From the NCBI RefSeq assembly GCF_009469765.1, contig NZ_SSSQ01000009.1:1-64000 (forward strand): 64,000 bases of DNA, read 5' to 3'. Below the pieces are notes generated by a model, which saw only the letters and a program-made list of their open reading frames with translations, made no database searches and was not told where the DNA came from. Shown here piece by piece: positions 1 through 8,293 of this stretch; positions within the stretch are counted from its first letter, which is position 1; the number at the start of each line of letters is the position of its first letter. The translations under genes and the position numbers were made by a program. The DNA is from Dechloromonas hortensis. GTDB taxonomy: Bacteria; Pseudomonadota; Gammaproteobacteria; Burkholderiales; Rhodocyclaceae.

Positions 1-65
1 TTTAATACTTTTGTGCAACTTGCGTTGCTAGCATCAAGGCACCCACACCTATCGGTTGTTCAAGT

Positions 66-77
66 TGTTAAAGATCA
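66..77 (-). promoter_or_regulatory. boxA antitermination site of rRNA operon leader
   Basis: On the minus strand this reads TGATCTTTAACA, close to the classical rRNA boxA (TGCTCTTTAACA). It is followed by the leader sequence typical of betaproteobacterial 16S genes. The 16S gene itself would lie beyond the left edge, so the operon is inferred and not seen. Confidence 0.75.
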
Positions 78-124
78 ATTCCGCCGCGCCGTCGTTTTCA
101 CTTCGTCTGCAGCAGAGAGGCGAG

Positions 125-153
125 ATTATGAAGAACTTCTTACAAACCGTCAA
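125..153 (-). promoter_or_regulatory. Strong sigma-70 promoter, probably rRNA operon promoter
   Basis: On the minus strand there is TTGACG (153-148), a 17-bp spacer, then CATAAT (130-125), followed by a C-rich discriminator. Spacing is ideal and boxA lies about 50 bp downstream, as expected for an rRNA promoter transcribing toward position 1. Confidence 0.75.
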
Positions 154-196
154 GCTTTTCTTCAAATCTTTCTTGCCACTCTTCACTTCTACTTTC

Positions 197-272
197 TGGT
201 TGCGGGGGCAGGACTTGAACCTGCGACCTTCGGGTTATGAGCCCGACGAGCTGCCAACTGCTCCACCCCGCG
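197..272 (-). tRNA. Initiator tRNA-fMet (CAU)
   Basis: The minus strand folds as a 76-nt tRNA with encoded CCA (199-197). The anticodon CAT sits in the loop between GTCGGG and CCCGA stems. Three G-C pairs in the anticodon stem and a mismatched first acceptor pair (C1-A72) are the initiator signature. It lies directly upstream of the rRNA promoter on the same strand. Confidence 0.95.
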
Positions 273-340
273 TCCGTCAGAGGGGCGCATTATCCGGAGT
301 TACCGTCTCCACGTCAAGACATATCAGCAACCGAGCTAGC

Positions 341-958
341 CTACCCCCCCAACCACTCCAACAAAGGTGCCCACTGCTCAACATCACGCTTATGTTTTGC
401 TCGAGGCGGGTCAAATACCGTCTGTCCACGAGCAGCAACGTTTACGTAGTTTTGGGTATTCCGTAGATACGCAACGATCGGGATATCAAAATGCTTGAGA
501 AACTCTTCCAACATGCCCGCCGCCTTGGTCCGCGGGTCGACGCGCATGGCGACAATACCGACCTTGCCCCTACTTGCCCGCATTTCGCTGCGGATGGAAT
601 TCAGGAAATCCTCGGTTGCTGCCATGTCAAACACAGAAGGCACCAACGGCACGACAACCTTATCAACAACACGAAGATAGTCAGTAAGCTTATACCCCTG
701 CAAACCGGCCGGCGCATCAACCACCACCCAATCAGCCTCCTTAGGCAGATTCAGTACAATCTGATTTCCCGCAAAGTAGCCAGTAACCGGCGGAAGTACT
801 GGGTCACGAAAGGCCATCCAGCGCAAAGCTGATTGCTGGCGATCCAAATCGCACAGCGTGGTCTTTTTACCCTGATTAGCAAAATAACCTGACAAATTCG
901 TCGCCAGCGTTGTCTTACCCGCCCCACCCTTTGGATTCGCCACCATAACAGCACGCAT
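341..958 (-). CDS. ParA-like P-loop ATPase, orphan
   Basis: A 205-residue protein of the ParA/MinD family, ATPases that segregate DNA or position cell structures. The start at 958 gives MRAVMVANPKGGAGKTT with the deviant Walker A box (KGGAGKTT) in the first 17 residues. A DRQQS segment follows at about residue 41, then VVDAPAG as the Walker B region. The frame stays open further upstream, but only this start gives a normal ParA N-terminus. No ParB or centromere-like repeats are visible nearby. It is therefore a solitary ParA of unknown cargo, outside the island and convergent with the initiator tRNA, and divergent from the IclR gene. Confidence 0.8.
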   Translation of the reverse strand: MRAVMVANPKGGAGKTTLATNLSGYFANQGKKTTLCDLDRQQSALRWMAFRDPVLPPVTGYFAGNQIVLNLPKEADWVVVDAPAGLQGYKLTDYLRVVDKVVVPLVPSVFDMAATEDFLNSIRSEMRASRGKVGIVAMRVDPRTKAAGMLEEFLKHFDIPIVAYLRNTQNYVNVAARGQTVFDPPRAKHKRDVEQWAPLLEWLGG

Positions 959-1057
959 ATAACCCCTCCCCTGAATATTTATGGACTGATTATATTCGGC
1001 CGACGCAAGGCCGTCATAGATGCATAGAATGTCGGTTTTGCTCAATCTAGAAAAATC

Positions 1058-1858
1058 ATGATCACCAAAGTCGCAAGCGAGCGGCAGGGCATACAGTCTG
1101 TTGAGGTCGGGTTCCGTTTGCTGAAGGTTCTGGCCGCCGCCAACCGCCCAATGATGTTGCGTGACATCGCCAAGGGCGGCGGCATGCCAGCCGCCAAGGC
1201 TCACCGCTACATGGTCAGCTTTCTTCGTATCGGTATCGTTGAACAAGATATAAGCAGCGGCCGCTACGACCTCGGCGCCTACGCACTGGAACTAGGGCTT
1301 TCAGGACTGGGACGACTAGACCCCGTCCGCCTGGCCGGTCCGATTCTGGAATCCCTATGCGAAGAGATACATGAAACAGTCGGCCTTGCAGTCTGGGGAA
1401 CTTACGGGGCAACGATCGTCCGCATCGTTGACGCTGGAGCTCCGATCACCATCACCGTTCGCCCAGGAACCGTCCTTTCGCTTTCCAAATCTGCCACGGG
1501 ACGGGCTTTTGCGGCGTTCTACCGCTCGCCATTCCTCAAAAAAATACTCGATGAAGAACTACGCGAAGCCGCTGAGACTAATGACACCGCAATCACCACA
1601 TTACGTAGACAGCTTGAAAAAACGCTGACTGAATTCCGTAATCACGGTATCGCCCGCGCCACAGGCAGCCTGACGCCCGGCATTAATGGCTTCAGCGCCC
1701 CCGTATATGACCATACCGGCAGCATGGTGGCAGCAATCACCTCGCTGGGGTCCGTCGGGGAATTCAATGTGGAGTGGGATAGCCCGGTGGCTAAAGCAAT
1801 GATTGATGCTGCACTCGCTCTATCTCACCGCCTTGGTTTTGGCAGCGTAAAGGAGTGA
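1058..1858 (+). CDS. IclR-family transcriptional regulator
   Basis: A 266-residue regulator. The N-terminal winged helix (residues 1-75; MLRDIAKGGGMPAAKAHRYM is the helix-turn-helix) is followed by the IclR effector-binding domain (about 85-260; GLAVWGTYGATIVRIVDAG and the ISAP-like GFSAPVYDHTG). IclR proteins typically control catabolic genes in response to small aromatic or acid ligands. No target operon adjoins it, so the ligand is unknown. Its stop codon lies 4 bases before the left att repeat, so it marks the edge of the chromosomal flank. Before the island inserted, this gene would have lain convergent to tRNA-Thr. Confidence 0.9.
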   Translation: MITKVASERQGIQSVEVGFRLLKVLAAANRPMMLRDIAKGGGMPAAKAHRYMVSFLRIGIVEQDISSGRYDLGAYALELGLSGLGRLDPVRLAGPILESLCEEIHETVGLAVWGTYGATIVRIVDAGAPITITVRPGTVLSLSKSATGRAFAAFYRSPFLKKILDEELREAAETNDTAITTLRRQLEKTLTEFRNHGIARATGSLTPGINGFSAPVYDHTGSMVAAITSLGSVGEFNVEWDSPVAKAMIDAALALSHRLGFGSVKE

Positions 1859-1862
1859 ACCG

Positions 1863-1910
1863 CTGGTGCCCCCGAACGGAATCGAACCGCTACCTGATGA
1901 TTACAAATCA
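1863..1910. repeat. Left attachment site (attL), partial tRNA-Thr copy
   Basis: A 48-bp exact copy of 37153-37200. It covers the CCA end, acceptor 3' strand, T arm and anticodon loop of tRNA-Thr on the minus strand. After the match it continues as TCAAACACAG. This makes a perfect palindromic stem around the old anticodon (TGATGAT-TACAA-ATCATCA) that the true tRNA does not have. Confidence 0.9.
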
Positions 1911-2037
1911 TCAAACACAGACGATTATCAGCATTGATACAGATTGACTCCAGTAGCAAAAAAGCATTAATACATTGTAAATACGTTAATTTTTGTAATC
2001 AACAGGTTGCTTTATGTTGAGCTACGTTGATACACTC

Positions 2038-2085
2038 GGGAGCAATGGGGGAGCAAATGATTTAAAGCACTATTCCATTGCTCCC
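2038..2085. repeat. Inverted repeat upstream of integrase, candidate arm-type integrase site
   Basis: GGGAGCAATGG (2038-2048) and CCATTGCTCCC (2075-2085) form an 11-bp perfect inverted repeat just before the integrase. A second partial copy (GGGGGAGCAA) overlaps it. The same GGAGCAATGG recurs at 37088-37097 near the right end. Integrase arm-binding sites are placed like this, but the role is inferred. Confidence 0.5.
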
Positions 2086-2105
2086 GCCCCCCAAGGAGTA
2101 TCGTC

Positions 2106-3470
2106 ATGGCTCGCAATACAGAACGACTGCACCTAACGCTTGAACGCATCCGCAAACTGCAACCGCCACCTGGAAATCAAGCGACCTATGCCTTTGACGA
2201 CGACCCGAAGCAGCTATGCGTTCGCACTACCCCTGCCGGAGCAAAGTCGTTCGTCTATGCTGGGAAACTGAGCGGCACACCGCTCCGCATCACCATCGGA
2301 TCAACTAACGTATGGAACTTGGACGACGCACGTGAAGAAGCGCGCCGACTGCAAACGCTGATCGACAAGGGAATCGACCCAAGAGAACTTGAGCGAGAGA
2401 AGGCAGCAGCCAAAGCTGCTGAAATCGCTGCCAAAGAAGCTGAGCAAGCAGCGACAGATGGGAAGAAGCAATACACCCTAAAGGCCCTTTGCTGCGCCTA
2501 CTGTGACCACCTGAAAGCCAAGGGCAAGACAGATAGCGCTCGGCAAGCCCGTTCAATCTTGAATGTGCATGTATTCGAGGCGTTCCCTGACATCGCCACC
2601 CTACCCGCCTCAGAGATAGATTCAGATCACGCGGCCACAATGATTCGGAAAGTGATTGAGCAAGGCAAGGAGCGAACAGCAGGGGTACTTCGAAGCTATC
2701 TATCAGCCGCATTCAACGCGGCCAGAAAAGCCCGTTTCGACGCCAAGCTGCCATCCGAACTGATCGCCTATGGCGTAAAGGACAATCCCGCTGAAATCAT
2801 CGCCACTATCGCCGTGCAACGAGGCAACCGTACGCTGAATGCCGAGGAACTGAAAACCTACCTTGCTGCCCTATCTGACACGAACCTATCTGACCAAGCA
2901 TTAAAGCTAGCCCTGTTCTCTGGCGGGCAAAGAATGGCGCAATTACTACGCGCTAAGGCAAGCGACTACGATCAGGAAACACAAACGCTTCGCTTATGGG
3001 ATAGCAAGGGAAGGCGCACCACCCCTCGTGAACATCTATTGCCACTGGCACCGAAGGCCGCCGCCATTGTGGAGAAATTGATAGAGCGCGCCCATAGCCT
3101 GGAAGCGGCCAGAACCAAGAAGGAAGACAGAGAAGCTGTGCACAGCAAACTTTGGCTATTCTCATCATCCGGGAAGACACAACTGGTCGATACAACTCCA
3201 GGTAAACGTGCAGCCGAAATCTGCAAAACCATGAAGGGTGAAGCATTCGACCTGCGTGATATTCGTCGGACTTGTGAAACGATGCTGGCTGGTTTGAAAA
3301 TTAACAAGGATACCCGCGGCCAACTTCTGAGCCATGGCCTTTCTGGGGTACAGGCAGCCCACTATGACCGATGGGAATACATAGCAGAAAAGCGTGCCGC
3401 CTTGGCAGCCTGGGAACAGCGCTTAGACGCTATAGCCAATGGAAAAAAGCCTTCAACCCGAAGAAAATGA
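2106..3470 (+). CDS. int: Tyrosine site-specific integrase of the island
   Basis: A 454-residue phage-type recombinase that would join and excise the island at tRNA-Thr. An N-terminal arm-binding domain (about 1-90, AP2/DUF4102-like) precedes a lysine- and alanine-rich linker (95-125) and the core-binding domain. The catalytic domain shows the first arginine in FSGGQRMAQLL, the second box DLRDIRRT, LLSHG with its histidine, and the nucleophile tyrosine in AAHYDRWEY. It starts with a good ribosome site (AAGGAG, 2092-2097) 196 bp inside attL and reads into the island. The full set of catalytic residues suggests it is active. Confidence 0.92.
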   Translation: MARNTERLHLTLERIRKLQPPPGNQATYAFDDDPKQLCVRTTPAGAKSFVYAGKLSGTPLRITIGSTNVWNLDDAREEARRLQTLIDKGIDPRELEREKAAAKAAEIAAKEAEQAATDGKKQYTLKALCCAYCDHLKAKGKTDSARQARSILNVHVFEAFPDIATLPASEIDSDHAATMIRKVIEQGKERTAGVLRSYLSAAFNAARKARFDAKLPSELIAYGVKDNPAEIIATIAVQRGNRTLNAEELKTYLAALSDTNLSDQALKLALFSGGQRMAQLLRAKASDYDQETQTLRLWDSKGRRTTPREHLLPLAPKAAAIVEKLIERAHSLEAARTKKEDREAVHSKLWLFSSSGKTQLVDTTPGKRAAEICKTMKGEAFDLRDIRRTCETMLAGLKINKDTRGQLLSHGLSGVQAAHYDRWEYIAEKRAALAAWEQRLDAIANGKKPSTRRK

Positions 3471-3649
3471 AGCACGAAACGTAAAGTATCGTGCAATTGA
3501 GCAAATCAGAAACGGCGCCAAGACACAGAAAAGAACAAAACCAAAACATCACAGTTCAAGCGTAGATAAGCTACGGCCATCGCAGGGGAGCGCAATGGCC
3601 GTAATATTTGTTAGCACAGGGCTCAGCAGACAAGCCCCACTATCAAGAC

Positions 3650-5134
3650 TCAAGACGCAAATAAATTTGGCGTAACAGGCTTCGCTTGCGCGACCATCGG
3701 CATCATGGGCGCAGTCGAGGTGACCTGACCAATCTGAATCCAGCGAACTTTCCCGACGTAGTAGAACCGGACTACGCCCCAGTTCGCCAAGACTTGGAGT
3801 GCTGCCGCGAAGCGCTGGTTCCGCAGGCGATTCGGCGCATACTGACGGAGATCGTTCTGGCGAAACTGCCAGCAATTTTGGCGCATTGCCATTTCGAACA
3901 AGAAATTGCGAAGCAACTCGGCGTCCTGCTGCCAGCCGGGAACAATATTCACCTCGCCAAAAACGCGCTTGAAACCTCCGAGGTACCAATCGCTGACCGC
4001 ACATGCCTGCTTCACTGTCGCACTGGGTATTTCGTTTAACTCGGGGTCATTGCAGAGATGGAACAGGCCTGCCAACCGCGCCATGTTGTCGGCGATTTTC
4101 GATGCCGCATCACGGACATCGGACAGCAATGCATTCGGTTGCAAGTGCATTTCGATTGAATTGGTGTACTCCCGTGCGCACTCCTTGGCCGAGTAGTCGA
4201 ATTGGAGCAGGCGCTTCGCGGCGTTCGGATCATGCTGGGCCCCGAAGCCCACTTCTAACAGTTCGCGAATCCTGGTGTGGAACCTTGCCAGCCCTTCGGT
4301 CTGAATCTCGGAGGCGCTGTATTCGAAACGCTGGCCCTGTGTCGAGGTCGGCTGGGATACCAAGCACCTTGCCATAAATCCGCTATTGCGTGCCTGGGCA
4401 CCTTTGTTCTCTGAGAACTGTTTCAGCGGACCTTCTTGAATCATAACGGATAGCGTTAGGCTCGGGTCCTTGACCACCAAGGGTGCTTGACTCTTCCGAT
4501 CGACCGACAGGCTCCCGGATTCCCATATGATGTTGAAAAGTCCCAAATTGTTAAACGTCCGGGCACTGCATAACGCACCACCTTCGCTGGAGAAGACGCT
4601 GATTGTCGGCTGGACGCTGAGGCGCTGGATCAAAGCATCGGGCGTAATATCCCGAAGGATGAGCGAGCGACGTACGGGCTCCACCGGCTGGCGCTCAAGC
4701 ACGTCCATCAAGCGCCGCCTCTGCATCTCGCAGTCTGAGCCCGCCGCGATGGCGCGTTTCAATGCGATCTTCGCCCCATTGCGCTCAGTCGCCCAGATAG
4801 TCATCGCCGCTTGGTATTCTGCGAACGCTTCCCGCCAGCGCGCCAGCAATTGTTCGTCGAACTCCAGCAGCGGAAGGATCGCCAAGTTGTCAGATGACGT
4901 CTTGCGTTCGCCAGACTCTGCAATGATGAGAAGGTACAGCGCCAAGCCGGTAACAATGCCATTGAAGCGCTTCACACGATGGCGTCCCGAAACAACCAGG
5001 CTCAAGGCAGCCAAGACCGAGGCCACGGCAATCGGGATCGGTGCCTTGATCACCTCATGCAAGTCTAGTACCGCATCGCGGAGCAACGGCGGCAAGGCAT
5101 CAATCGGAAAATTGTCTGGATTGTAAATAGCCAT
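3650..5134 (-). CDS. DUF3987 (YfjI-like) protein
   Basis: A 494-residue protein of the DUF3987 group, common in integrative elements and prophages and related to primase-helicase C-terminal parts. The P-loop-like AESGERKTSSDN lies near residue 75 after two hydrophobic strands (ALSLVVSG, ALYLLIIA), which is the family hallmark. A role in replication or maintenance of the excised element is plausible but unproven. It follows a small probable DNA-binding gene by 3 bp on the same strand, so the two are likely one unit. No separate primase (toprim) domain is visible. Confidence 0.75.
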   Translation of the reverse strand: MAIYNPDNFPIDALPPLLRDAVLDLHEVIKAPIPIAVASVLAALSLVVSGRHRVKRFNGIVTGLALYLLIIAESGERKTSSDNLAILPLLEFDEQLLARWREAFAEYQAAMTIWATERNGAKIALKRAIAAGSDCEMQRRRLMDVLERQPVEPVRRSLILRDITPDALIQRLSVQPTISVFSSEGGALCSARTFNNLGLFNIIWESGSLSVDRKSQAPLVVKDPSLTLSVMIQEGPLKQFSENKGAQARNSGFMARCLVSQPTSTQGQRFEYSASEIQTEGLARFHTRIRELLEVGFGAQHDPNAAKRLLQFDYSAKECAREYTNSIEMHLQPNALLSDVRDAASKIADNMARLAGLFHLCNDPELNEIPSATVKQACAVSDWYLGGFKRVFGEVNIVPGWQQDAELLRNFLFEMAMRQNCWQFRQNDLRQYAPNRLRNQRFAAALQVLANWGVVRFYYVGKVRWIQIGQVTSTAPMMPMVAQAKPVTPNLFAS

Positions 5135-5137
5135 GGC

Positions 5138-5323
5138 TTAACCCCCTAACGGCCAACGGAGACGGCCACTGGGCAGTTTTTCGGGAACAACCCCGAAGTA
5201 ACTGCCCGTCAGGCACAAACGTTTGCGAACGGACTGGGCGCGAACCAATTGGCTGGAAGCGAATTGCTCTGTCGTTCCATAAACGACACTCGGCGTGGAG
5301 TGACTGGTATTGCGGCGAAGCAT
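5138..5323 (-). CDS. Small AlpA/excisionase-like DNA-binding protein
   Basis: A 61-residue basic protein ending 3 bp before the DUF3987 start. The C-terminal part (QSVRKRLCLTGSYFGVVP, then KLPSGRLRWP) resembles the helix-turn-helix plus wing of AlpA/MerR-type excisionases. In those, a GR.xW wing follows the recognition helix. In similar elements such a gene precedes DUF3987 and controls excision. Recognition is by pattern only; it could also be a plain repressor. Confidence 0.5.
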   Translation of the reverse strand: MLRRNTSHSTPSVVYGTTEQFASSQLVRAQSVRKRLCLTGSYFGVVPEKLPSGRLRWPLGG

Positions 5324-5519
5324 GTGAATCTCCTCGGAAAGTTAAAAAGCACGCCAATGCATCAAGCAACACCGGAAGCGTGCTGCTTACCGATGACTTC
5401 TGCGCATTCGCGTGCCAAAACCATAATTTCCGTAACGTTCCAGGCAGCCCTCTACGGATTTGAGATCCCGTGCCAGTCAGCGTTTTCAGAGATTTATTGA
5501 AGCAATCTACGGATATTGC

Positions 5520-6452
5520 CTACGGATTTTCGTCGTACCATCTCCTGTTTTCTTCCACTTCGCGCCACGCTTCCAGCCAAGGCTGCAGTAGTTCCTGATA
5601 CCGAAACGCTTTACCGAAGTCATCAAGTTCGCCCAAGTCATGCCCAAGAGCAGCCAAGGCAAGTCGGATCGGGCGCCAGAGTGCGGTACCATTGCGTCCC
5701 TGCTTCCCCGGTTGAGCCAGAGCACCATCGACTTTCGCCCAGTCGCCTCGTGTAATATTCTCCGACCATTGCTCCGCAGTCCATTCACCAATGCCTTGGA
5801 ACGCTAGGCTTATTTCTGAGGTGGTTAATGAACCAATACTATCGGGCGAAAGCTTGTCGACTTTAGCCAACAAGGCTTCACTAGATATTATTTCTACGGG
5901 ATCGATATCCCGCTGTTCATCCGATTCAGGTAAATTTACCGTGATTCGTGCTTTGATCGGGCGCCCCAAATAATTCAGAGGGGGAACAGGATTCTCCTTG
6001 AACCATCCGAGAAAATATTCTGGCGAAATAGGCTTGGCAGGGTCATGGGCTTCACACCATTGTTCAAACACATACTTGGCATGGCGCACTCGGACGGCAG
6101 GTATATTAGCCACATGGCGCATAACGTCAAATAAATCTTCATCCAATCGACTGCCGCCATCATCCATATTAATTCCAGAAACCAGCAACGCGCCCTCGAT
6201 CGGTCGCCAGTGAAAGTTTCCCATTTTTTCCATGGGAATATCTCCGGAAAACTGCTGAAACATAAACATGTTTTCTTTAGGAATCTGATAGCCAGGGTTT
6301 GGGTTGCTTGAATCTTTTGGTTCGTCCAGAGTCACGGGGGTGTCTGGCAAAGGGGGTATTTTTTTGTTCACTTTAGGCTCCCGTAGTTCCAAACCGAGGT
6401 CGGCACTACTCGCTTGACCGAGCCAGTACCTTCTCACAGGCCCCACGATCAA
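5520..6452 (-). CDS. Hypothetical protein
   Basis: An open frame of up to 310 residues with no family that I recognise. It is acidic and hydrophilic, with a proline-rich N-terminal stretch (about 28-60), several WRP/EEW segments and no membrane span or signal peptide. The first possible start is TTG (6452); GTG at 6446 or ATG at 6269 are alternatives, so the N-terminus is uncertain. A 19-bp perfect inverted repeat sits just upstream. It lies in the mobility part of the island, so a plasmid- or ICE-related job is likely but undefined. Confidence 0.55.
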   Translation of the reverse strand: MIVGPVRRYWLGQASSADLGLELREPKVNKKIPPLPDTPVTLDEPKDSSNPNPGYQIPKENMFMFQQFSGDIPMEKMGNFHWRPIEGALLVSGINMDDGGSRLDEDLFDVMRHVANIPAVRVRHAKYVFEQWCEAHDPAKPISPEYFLGWFKENPVPPLNYLGRPIKARITVNLPESDEQRDIDPVEIISSEALLAKVDKLSPDSIGSLTTSEISLAFQGIGEWTAEQWSENITRGDWAKVDGALAQPGKQGRNGTALWRPIRLALAALGHDLGELDDFGKAFRYQELLQPWLEAWREVEENRRWYDENP

Positions 6453-6460
6453 ACAACAGG

Positions 6461-6502
6461 AATCCTGCTATACCTGCTACGAATAGCAGGTATAGCAGGA
6501 TT
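6461..6502. repeat. 19-bp perfect inverted repeat with CGAA loop
   Basis: AATCCTGCTATACCTGCTA (6461-6479), loop CGAA, and its exact complement (6484-6502), followed by TTTT. The arms contain the repeated unit CCTGCTA. It could act as a rho-independent terminator on the plus strand, or as a binding or replication site just upstream of the hypothetical gene at 5520-6452. No plus-strand gene precedes it, which makes a simple terminator role less obvious. Confidence 0.7.
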
Positions 6503-6796
6503 TTCTCCATTTACATGAGTAGATTTGCCGCATTGGGCAGTGGTTCTGAGAAGGGCGTCAGCCACCCTGGTTACCGGTCATATCTATGCTCAAAACCAAG
6601 ACAGTGAATTTCAAGGTTACGTTGAGCGTCAAAATTCCCGAGCATGGTAGTACCAGCGCTCAGATTATTCACTAGTCACTATTCTGTACGTTCCATCCTT
6701 GCCACGAGCATCCCGCTCATTGAGGAATGAGGGGCTGACAACAACACCCAGCCGGACCTAGTCCGGCTTTTTCTTTGGCTCGGAATTCGTGTCGAG

Positions 6797-7078
6797 TCAA
6801 CGCCCCTCGGCAGCCCTATAGACCGCATTCTTGTCGCGCTTGCCTATGGCAACAACCAGCACGACCAATCGATCATCCTGGACTTCGTATACGAGCCGGT
6901 AGCCGATACTGCGCAACTTGATTTTGTAGCGGTCGGGGTGCCCCGAAAGCTTGGCGGATGGTAGTCGCGGCTCAACTAAGCGCTCCGCCAGCTTCTTCTT
7001 AAACTGAGCCTTGATTGAGCCATCCAGCCGGTGCCATTCGGCCAAGGCCTCTTCAAGAAACTCCAGCTCATAGCTCAT
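6797..7078 (-). CDS. relE: RelE/ParE-family toxin
   Basis: A 93-residue toxin of the RelE superfamily, ribosome-dependent mRNA interferases or gyrase poisons. The fold signature is clear: an N-terminal strand and helices (YELEFLEEALAEWHRLD, LKKKLAERL), then the central strands DRYKIKLRSIGYRLVYEVQDD and the closing VVLVVAIGKRDKNAVY. The conserved R/K residues of RelE (KLRSIGYRL, GKRDK) are kept. It overlaps the antitoxin gene upstream by 11 bp, as usual for a translationally coupled pair. It probably stabilises the island. Confidence 0.88.
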   Translation of the reverse strand: MSYELEFLEEALAEWHRLDGSIKAQFKKKLAERLVEPRLPSAKLSGHPDRYKIKLRSIGYRLVYEVQDDRLVVLVVAIGKRDKNAVYRAAEGR

Positions 7079-7316
7079 CGAGCTTGACCCTCACTCGCTT
7101 CTGGCCTGCGCGAGCATCCGCAACAGCATTCAATTCCAAATCCTCCAGTCGATCCATCATGCTCTCGAATGCGCGAGCCGGAACACAATAGAATGCTGGC
7201 TCGTTCCTATTCAGGATCGCCACAGGGAAGCCCTCTCCAGCTGCAACGGTGCCCATGGGGTTGCGTTTTAGCTCGGAAATACTTGCTGCCGTTTCAGACA
7301 ATATTTGGTGGGCCAT
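7068..7316 (-). CDS. relB: RelB/StbD/Phd-type antitoxin
   Basis: An 82-residue antitoxin. The N-terminal half has the Phd/YefM/StbD DNA-binding pattern (ILSETAASISELKRNP, then EGFPVAILNRNEPAFYCVP). The C-terminal acidic helix (LEDLELNAVADARAGQKRV) would wrap the toxin. It is first in the operon with the toxin overlapping its end, which allows auto-repression by the pair. No operator repeat was confidently identified in the 150 bp upstream. Confidence 0.87.
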   Translation of the reverse strand: MAHQILSETAASISELKRNPMGTVAAGEGFPVAILNRNEPAFYCVPARAFESMMDRLEDLELNAVADARAGQKRVRVKLDEL

Positions 7317-7472
7317 AATCGCCTCCTGTTTTCATTAGCACCAATGGTAGCACTTTTAACAATACCATTCCGTGTGCTTTGAGTAGCATCACATACAGCT
7401 GGTTCCACACAACTACCCGAAGAGTTTTTTCCGGAGAACACTCGAGCGATCAAGGCAGATGTCGTTAGGCAC

Positions 7473-8189
7473 TTAAGCAGAACGACGCTTGCTTTGATAC
7501 CCCGACCGCTCCTCTGGCGTCATCTTCTTAATGCCGACATGCCCCAGATGACGTTCTGCCGTAGCCTGAATGCCGCGATCCTTATTGCTTCGGTGATCAA
7601 CGCTCGCTGGATGGCCATTGGCTTCGAGAAACTCATTTTGGAGATTGGCCCACCTTTCGCGCCTGGAGATCAGTTCATTCTTCAGTTCTTCAGGCGCTTT
7701 ACCGCCACTGTCTTTCTTACAGCCACCCCGCTCTGGATTCGTCGGGTTGTGCCGTTTGAAATACTGACTTGGGGTTCGCTCGATGCCATCGGGTTTGCGA
7801 TCGGAAAACATGATGTGAGCGTGTGGTTGTTTCACCCCACCCAGCGCAGCGATAGGCTCGTGTATGGCTAACTGATAGGGTTTCCCAGGGAGTTCAGCAT
7901 TTACAAACGCCTGAAGAAGCGCGACCTGTTGGTCCGGGGCGAGCTCTGCCGGCAACGCAACCTCCAGTTCTCTATAGGCAGCCCCATTTTTCCGCTCGTT
8001 TTGATCGGCCATTTTCCACAACAACGACGGATTGCCATATGCCCAATCAGGTAGGTTGCCGTGCTCAGTGGCAATTAACTCTTCTTTCTTGTCAGCACGT
8101 CCATGCTTCCCTTCACGGGCAATATAAGCCGCATGTTTAGCGGCCTTACCACGCTTGCCGCTCTTAATGCTTAAATGATAACTAGCCAT
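7473..8189 (-). CDS. mobA: MobA/MobL (MOBQ) relaxase, relaxase domain only
   Basis: A 238-residue homologue of the N-terminal relaxase domain of RSF1010 MobA, which nicks oriT and pilots the strand into a recipient. The start at 8189 gives MASYHLSIKSGKRGKAAKHA, with the likely nucleophile Tyr22 in AAYIAREGKH. The metal-binding histidine motif is QPHAHIMFSDR, followed by DGIERTPSQYFKRHN and a late HLGHVG box. RSF1010 MobA is about 700 residues with a primase domain; this protein ends after the relaxase part. MobB and MobC were not found. An oriT-like sequence lies 130 bp upstream. It would need a helper transfer system. Confidence 0.85.
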   Translation of the reverse strand: MASYHLSIKSGKRGKAAKHAAYIAREGKHGRADKKEELIATEHGNLPDWAYGNPSLLWKMADQNERKNGAAYRELEVALPAELAPDQQVALLQAFVNAELPGKPYQLAIHEPIAALGGVKQPHAHIMFSDRKPDGIERTPSQYFKRHNPTNPERGGCKKDSGGKAPEELKNELISRRERWANLQNEFLEANGHPASVDHRSNKDRGIQATAERHLGHVGIKKMTPEERSGYQSKRRSA

Positions 8190-8293
8190 GATATTTACTC
8201 TACATATAAAGTTAATTTGAAATTGCGTTGAACAAGCGCAATCATCGATTTGTTGTAGAGGGAAATGGCTAGACTTCAGGCAGACATTGAGTG

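Noticed and set aside
56..466. A 136-residue plus-strand frame at the left end
   Set aside because: It crosses the initiator tRNA and the rRNA leader on the opposite strand and then the ParA gene, so it is not a gene.
7494..7871. A plus-strand frame opposite the relaxase
   Set aside because: Shadow of the MOBQ relaxase, whose catalytic motifs are clear on the minus strand.
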